Shown: piece by piece, positions 60,777 through 64,000 of the stretch | Layout of the letters: each line of letters opens with the position of its first letter | Numbering within the stretch: the first letter of the stretch is position 1 | From: Cupriavidus pinatubonensis | GTDB taxonomy: Bacteria; Pseudomonadota; Gammaproteobacteria; Burkholderiales; Burkholderiaceae | DNA length: 64,000 nt | Direction of reading: 5' to 3' | NCBI RefSeq assembly: GCF_019602855.1 | Contig: NZ_CP080767.1 | Span: 1,984,001 to 2,048,000 of the forward strand | Position numbers and translations under genes: made by a program | The notes under the pieces: generated by a model | What the model was told of the DNA's origin: nothing | What the model saw: only the letters and a program-made list of their open reading frames with translations | Database searches by the model: none

Positions 60777-61994
60777 TCAGGTTGTCGATGACAGCAGCAC
60801 CACGCTGCCGGCCGCCAGCATGCCGCCCGCACCCTGCACGAGCACGGTCTTCGGCCTGCGCTGCGGCGCCGCGCCCAGCGGCTGGCCGCGCAACTGCCGC
60901 ACGGCTTCGACGAGGCTGTCCATGTTGCAGGAGATGCCCGGCTGGCCGAACGACAGCCAGCCGCCATTGGTGTCGGTCGGCAGGTCGCCGCCGACACCGG
61001 TGCGGCCCTCGCGGTACAGGTCGATTCCCCGGCCCTTCTTTGCAAAGCCCAGGTCCTCCATGACGATGGGCCCCATGTGCGCGAAGTTCACGGAGATCTG
61101 CGCCATGTCGATATCCGTGCGCGACAGTCCCGACATGCCGAATGCCTGGTTCGCCGCCGCGGCCGTGGCCGTGTGGGTCAGGTTGGGCATGGGTCCGAGT
61201 TCGGGGAACCGGCACGCGCGCATGTTCATGCGGTCCGTCAGGTATTCGTGCGTCGTGGCAGACCCGTAGCCGAGCAGGTAGACCGGATCGGCGTGCATCG
61301 CCCGCGCCCGTTCCGGCGACGTGACCACCAGCGCACCGCCGGTGCCGCCGCCCCACGTCGAGCACATCCACCGCCGCAGCGGACTGGCGACGTAGGGCGA
61401 CGCCAGCACCGTCTCGCGGTCCACTTCCCCGAAGCGCGCCTTGGCCGCGTGCGGATGGTGAATGCCCCAGCGCTGGTTCGACACCGCCACGTCGGCCAGA
61501 TCGGCCTCGGTCAGGCCGTACTCGTGCAGATACCGGCAGGCGGCCTGCCCGTACAGCGCCGGGATGATGGGCCCGTACGGCACTTCGAACTGCGGATCGG
61601 CGTCGGCTTCGGCGCCCATGGCGACGGCGTCGACGAACAGCTCCGTCGCATCGCTCTGCAGGCACAGCACGTACTCGGCCTGCCCGGCCGCGATCATCTC
61701 CGCGGCCACCGCCAGCGTCGCCGTGAGGCCGGCCCCGTGCATCGTGATCTCGGTGGTGCGCTTCACTGGCATCTGCATGTGCGAGATGAAGATGTTGCTC
61801 CACTGCGAGCGCTTGTCGGCCCACGGCGAGCGGCCCGTGTAGACCGCGTCGACCTGCTCCTTGCGGATGCCCGCGTCACGCAGCGCGCGCCGCGTGGCTT
61901 CGGCCGCAAGCTGAAGGGGGTCCTTGCGATTCTGCCGGGAGGCGTAGGCGTCCCCCATCCCGACAATCGCGGCGACTGGCTTCGTCGACATCAT
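60777..61994 (-). CDS. Thiolase-like (SCP-x/Ltp type) protein
   Basis: 405 residues, thiolase fold (AAIVGMGDAYASRQN, EMIAAGQAEYVLCLQSDA, GGWLSFGQPG). The usual nucleophilic Cys region reads MHGAGLTATL, with no Cys, and the GHP motif is GQP, so classical Claisen thiolysis is unlikely. This is the pattern of Ltp2-like lipid-transfer proteins, which with a DUF35 partner act as retro-aldolases on beta-hydroxyacyl-CoA. The partner gene is directly downstream. Two ATG codons (61994, 61991) are possible. Confidence 0.85.
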   Translation of the reverse strand: MMSTKPVAAIVGMGDAYASRQNRKDPLQLAAEATRRALRDAGIRKEQVDAVYTGRSPWADKRSQWSNIFISHMQMPVKRTTEITMHGAGLTATLAVAAEMIAAGQAEYVLCLQSDATELFVDAVAMGAEADADPQFEVPYGPIIPALYGQAACRYLHEYGLTEADLADVAVSNQRWGIHHPHAAKARFGEVDRETVLASPYVASPLRRWMCSTWGGGTGGALVVTSPERARAMHADPVYLLGYGSATTHEYLTDRMNMRACRFPELGPMPNLTHTATAAAANQAFGMSGLSRTDIDMAQISVNFAHMGPIVMEDLGFAKKGRGIDLYREGRTGVGGDLPTDTNGGWLSFGQPGISCNMDSLVEAVRQLRGQPLGAAPQRRPKTVLVQGAGGMLAAGSVVLLSSTT

Positions 61995-62001
61995 GCCGCC
62001 C

Positions 62002-62517
62002 TCAGGCCGCCTTCAGTTCGGGCAGCGACGACGCGATCAGCGCGTCGAGGTCCTCGCGCTTGCGCAGCATCAGCAGGCTCCATTCGCCCTGCTGGAGCAG
62101 GTCGCCATTCTGGTTGATCGCGCTGATGCGGAACTTGATCACGCCGTACTTCTCGTCCTTCTCCTTCTTGCCGATGACCTCGCATACCGCGTAGATGGTG
62201 TCGTTGATGTACACCGGGTTGCGGAAACGCATGTTGTCGATGCCATAGTTGGCCTGGATGCCGAGGCCGAACTGGATCAGGCCGGTGACGATGGAGTACG
62301 TCAGCGAGCCCTGCACCAGCCGCTGGCCGAAGCGGGTCTTCGACGCATAGTGCGTGTTGGAGTGGATCTCGATCCAGTTGCCGGTCAGCGCGCAGTAGTT
62401 GACCACGTCGGCCTCGGTGACGGTGCGCCCGCCCGAGCGGAACACCTGGCCGATCTCCAGTTCGTCATACGTCTGGTCGATGCGGTTGTTGATGATGCGC
62501 TTGCTCGTGTCGCTCAT
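62002..62517 (-). CDS. MaoC-like hydratase/dehydratase
   Basis: 171 residues, single hot-dog domain: DELEIGQVFRSGGRTVTEADVVNYCALTGNWIEIHSNTHYA, QRLVQGSLTYSIVTGLIQFG, NPVYINDTIYAV. R-hydratases use Asp and His in a DxNPxH-type motif; here the Asp position is N47 (TGNWIEIH) while H52 is kept, so activity or substrate may be altered. AAGGAG precedes the ATG. In the operon it would hydrate the product of the acyl-CoA dehydrogenase. Confidence 0.87.
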   Translation of the reverse strand: MSDTSKRIINNRIDQTYDELEIGQVFRSGGRTVTEADVVNYCALTGNWIEIHSNTHYASKTRFGQRLVQGSLTYSIVTGLIQFGLGIQANYGIDNMRFRNPVYINDTIYAVCEVIGKKEKDEKYGVIKFRISAINQNGDLLQQGEWSLLMLRKREDLDALIASSLPELKAA

Positions 62518-62543
62518 GTCTTTCTCCTTCTATGTCGTCTGGT

Positions 62544-63692
62544 TCAGCCGATCCGCATCGACTTGGCGATGATGGTCTTCTGGATCTGCGAGGTGCCGCC
62601 GCCGATGGTCGACTGCACGCTTTCGCGCAGGTAGCGCTCCATGTCGGCTTCGGGCAGGTTGGCGTAGCCGCCGAGCACCTGCATGCCCGTCAGCGCGCAC
62701 TGCTTCAGCGTTTCGGAGCCGTACAGCTTGGCCATCGACACCTCGCGGCTGCACGGCACGTCGGCCGCCGCCATCTGCGCAGCGCGGTAGCACAGCAGGC
62801 GCGCGGCATCCACTTCGGTCTGGCGGTCCGCCAGCATGTGCTTGAGCACCTGGAAGTCCCACAACTGCTTGCCGAACTGGATGCGCTCGTGGGCGTACTG
62901 CGTGGCCTTCGACACTGCCGTCTGCGCGTTGCCGACATAGGCAGCGGCCACCGCGCAGCGCTCCAGTTCAAGGTGCTTGGTAATGATTTCCCAGCCCTGG
63001 CCTTCCTCGCCCAGCAGGGCGTCGGCCGGCACGCGGACCTCGTCGAGGAAAATCTCGGTGGTGCCCGTGGCGTGGCGCGACAGCGTCGGCAGCTTGTTGA
63101 TGACCAGCCCCGGCGTGGAGTTGGGAATCAGCAGCACGGAGAGGCCGCCGTGCTTGTTGTCGGCATCGGTGCGCACCAGCATGGCAATGACCGTGTCCTT
63201 CGCCGCCGCGCCGCTGCACCACAGCTTCTGGCCCGAGACGATCCAGTCGCCGTTCTCGTCGCGGCGCGCGCGGGTCTTGGTGTTCGAGGCGTCGGAGCCG
63301 GCGTCGGGCTCGGAGATCGACACCGAGAAGCGGATCTTGCCGTCGATAAACGGCTTGATGTACTTGTCCTTCTGCGCGGCGGTGCCGTACTTCCCGATGT
63401 TCATCGCCGTGAAGGTCGGCACCAGTACCGCGGCCGCGAAGTCGAAGCCGAACTTGCCAAGGCCCTCGGCCATCAGCGTGTAGTCGAAGATGTCGCCGCC
63501 CGCGCCGCCCTCTTCCTCGCTGAACAGCAGGCCCAGCCAGCCCTGCTTCGCGATCTTGTCGTAGGCCTCGTACGGATAGTCGCGGTTCTGGTCGCACTTG
63601 CGTACGTATTCGACCGTGACCTCGTTATCCATGAAGCGGTTCACGGTGTCGAGCCACAGGGCCTGGGATTCATTCAGGAAGTTCGGTTGCAC
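62544..63692 (-). CDS. Acyl-CoA dehydrogenase
   Basis: 382 residues, flavin-dependent: GWLGLLFSEEEGGAGGDIFDYTLMAEGLGKFG, FSVSISEPDAGSDASNTKTRARRDENGDWIVSGQKLWCSGA, and the C-terminal RESVQSTIGGGTSQIQKTIIAKSM. The Glu of the YEGT motif (SCAD/MCAD base) is Gly here, a known variant in which the base lies elsewhere. Start is GTG 63692 preceded by GGAGAG; the upstream open frame crosses the regulon promoter and is not coding. First gene of the minus-strand unit. Confidence 0.92.
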   Translation of the reverse strand: MQPNFLNESQALWLDTVNRFMDNEVTVEYVRKCDQNRDYPYEAYDKIAKQGWLGLLFSEEEGGAGGDIFDYTLMAEGLGKFGFDFAAAVLVPTFTAMNIGKYGTAAQKDKYIKPFIDGKIRFSVSISEPDAGSDASNTKTRARRDENGDWIVSGQKLWCSGAAAKDTVIAMLVRTDADNKHGGLSVLLIPNSTPGLVINKLPTLSRHATGTTEIFLDEVRVPADALLGEEGQGWEIITKHLELERCAVAAAYVGNAQTAVSKATQYAHERIQFGKQLWDFQVLKHMLADRQTEVDAARLLCYRAAQMAAADVPCSREVSMAKLYGSETLKQCALTGMQVLGGYANLPEADMERYLRESVQSTIGGGTSQIQKTIIAKSMRIG

Positions 63693-63747
63693 TTCGTCTC
63701 TCCGTTGTTGGGTTGCGCCGGCCTGCATGTATGCGGCGCGTATTGGA

Positions 63748-63797
63748 AGAGTAGAGTCGTGCCACCGCGAGGCCAACTGGCCATTTTTGAAGCGGCG
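63748..63797 (-). promoter_or_regulatory. Regulon promoter B (seven-gene acyl-CoA unit)
   Basis: On the minus strand: CGCCGCTTC, AAAAATGGCC, AGTTGGCC, 17-bp spacer from TTGGCC to TACTCT. It also contains the inverted repeat GGCCA-GT-TGGCC overlapping the -35. Gapless 50-bp match to promoters A, C and D. Predicted start near 63741, about 50 nt before GTG 63692. Confidence 0.82.
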
Positions 63798-63815
63798 TTT
63801 CGGTGCGGGCGAAAT

Positions 63816-63843
63816 GAAAAAGGCGGGCACGAATGCCCGCCTT
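63816..63843 (-). terminator. Rho-independent terminator of the right-edge gene
   Basis: On the minus strand AAGGCGGGC-ATTCGT-GCCCGCCTT followed by TTT: a perfect 9-bp stem, 36 nt after the stop of the LysR-like gene. Confidence 0.88.
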
Positions 63844-63879
63844 GCTGGCGGTCCGGAAATCCGGGGTATCAGTGTCAGC

Positions 63880-64000
63880 TCAGTCCTGCGCTGGCGCGGG
63901 CGCCTGTTCGCCGGGACGTTCGAGCAGTTGCTTCATCAGCGCGGCGGCGGCCGGACTCAGCAAACGGCCGCGCGGCGTGGCGATATGGACGCTGCGCACG
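63880..64000 (-). CDS. C-terminal end of a probable LysR-family regulator (cut by window edge)
   Basis: Only the last 39 residues are inside the window: a VRSVHIATPRGRLLSPAAAA segment, a helix ALMKQLLERPG and a Pro/Ala/Gln tail. The pattern (TPRGRLLSPAA followed by a final helix) resembles the end of LysR-type regulators. It is on the same strand as, and upstream of, the acyl-CoA dehydrogenase operon, separated by its own terminator and regulon promoter B. It is the natural candidate regulator of the four-promoter regulon; family and role are both inferred. Confidence 0.55.
   Translation of the reverse strand, partial: VRSVHIATPRGRLLSPAAAALMKQLLERPGEQAPAPAQD

Overview
The window is GC-rich (roughly two-thirds G+C by eye) and densely coded. 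It looks like chromosomal DNA of a beta-proteobacterium of the Burkholderiaceae, most probably Cupriavidus or a close relative. Reasons are the prpR/prpBC-acnD-prpF arrangement, a Bug-type tripartite tricarboxylate receptor, several class III CoA-transferases, an Omp32-like porin, and gene starts that mostly follow a GGAG-type ribosome-binding site. I saw no tRNA, rRNA, CRISPR array, transposase or integrase.

Layout. 1-5 kb: start of a PQQ alcohol dehydrogenase gene (cut by the window edge), a MoxY-like sensor kinase with a LuxR-type regulator, and a TonB-dependent receptor. 5-6.8 kb: ECF sigma factor, membrane anti-sigma factor and a small secreted protein with RDPFTDGA repeats; the sigma gene and the small gene carry matching ECF-type promoters. 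6.9-16 kb: aspA, then a TetR regulator with two near-perfect palindromic operators facing a catabolic operon (cyclase, fumarylacetoacetase-like hydrolase, porin, CocE/NonD hydrolase, MFS). 16-26.6 kb: housekeeping and mixed genes, including a PQQ sugar dehydrogenase lipoprotein, an Omp85-type barrel, purT, a YbdG-type channel, an HD-GYP phosphodiesterase, a cysteine-synthase-like enzyme, a frame-split MocR regulator and an AhpD-like protein. 26.6-35 kb: the 2-methylcitrate cycle (propionate use) with its sigma-54 activator PrpR, a clear -24/-12 promoter and hairpins in two gene gaps. 35.2-36.4 kb: periplasmic asparaginase with a classic terminator. 36.5-45 kb: a second RDPFTDGA secreted protein, a CusSR/CopSR-like two-component system and a complete RND efflux system; CusR/CopR-type boxes lie in front of both the small gene and the pump operon. 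45-45.5 kb: an LRAT/NlpC-like protein.

45.7-63.8 kb is a large catabolic island of four transcription units (two divergent, two convergent). It encodes an AAHS-type MFS importer, a Cys-nucleophile alpha/beta hydrolase, zinc alcohol dehydrogenase, aldehyde dehydrogenase, acyl-CoA synthetase, four class III CoA-transferases (one with a large internal deletion), enoyl-CoA hydratase, SDR, acyl-CoA dehydrogenase, MaoC hydratase, a thiolase-like/DUF35 pair and a Bug solute receptor. All four units start from promoters that align without gaps over 50 bp: a conserved 25-bp box ending in the -35 hexamer, a 17-bp spacer and a TACNCT -10. The island is therefore one regulon. The LysR-like gene entering at the right edge is the natural candidate regulator. 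The likely logic is uptake of an acid or ester, oxidation to a carboxylate, CoA activation, then beta-oxidation-like steps ending in thiolytic or retro-aldol cleavage. The substrate cannot be named from the sequence.
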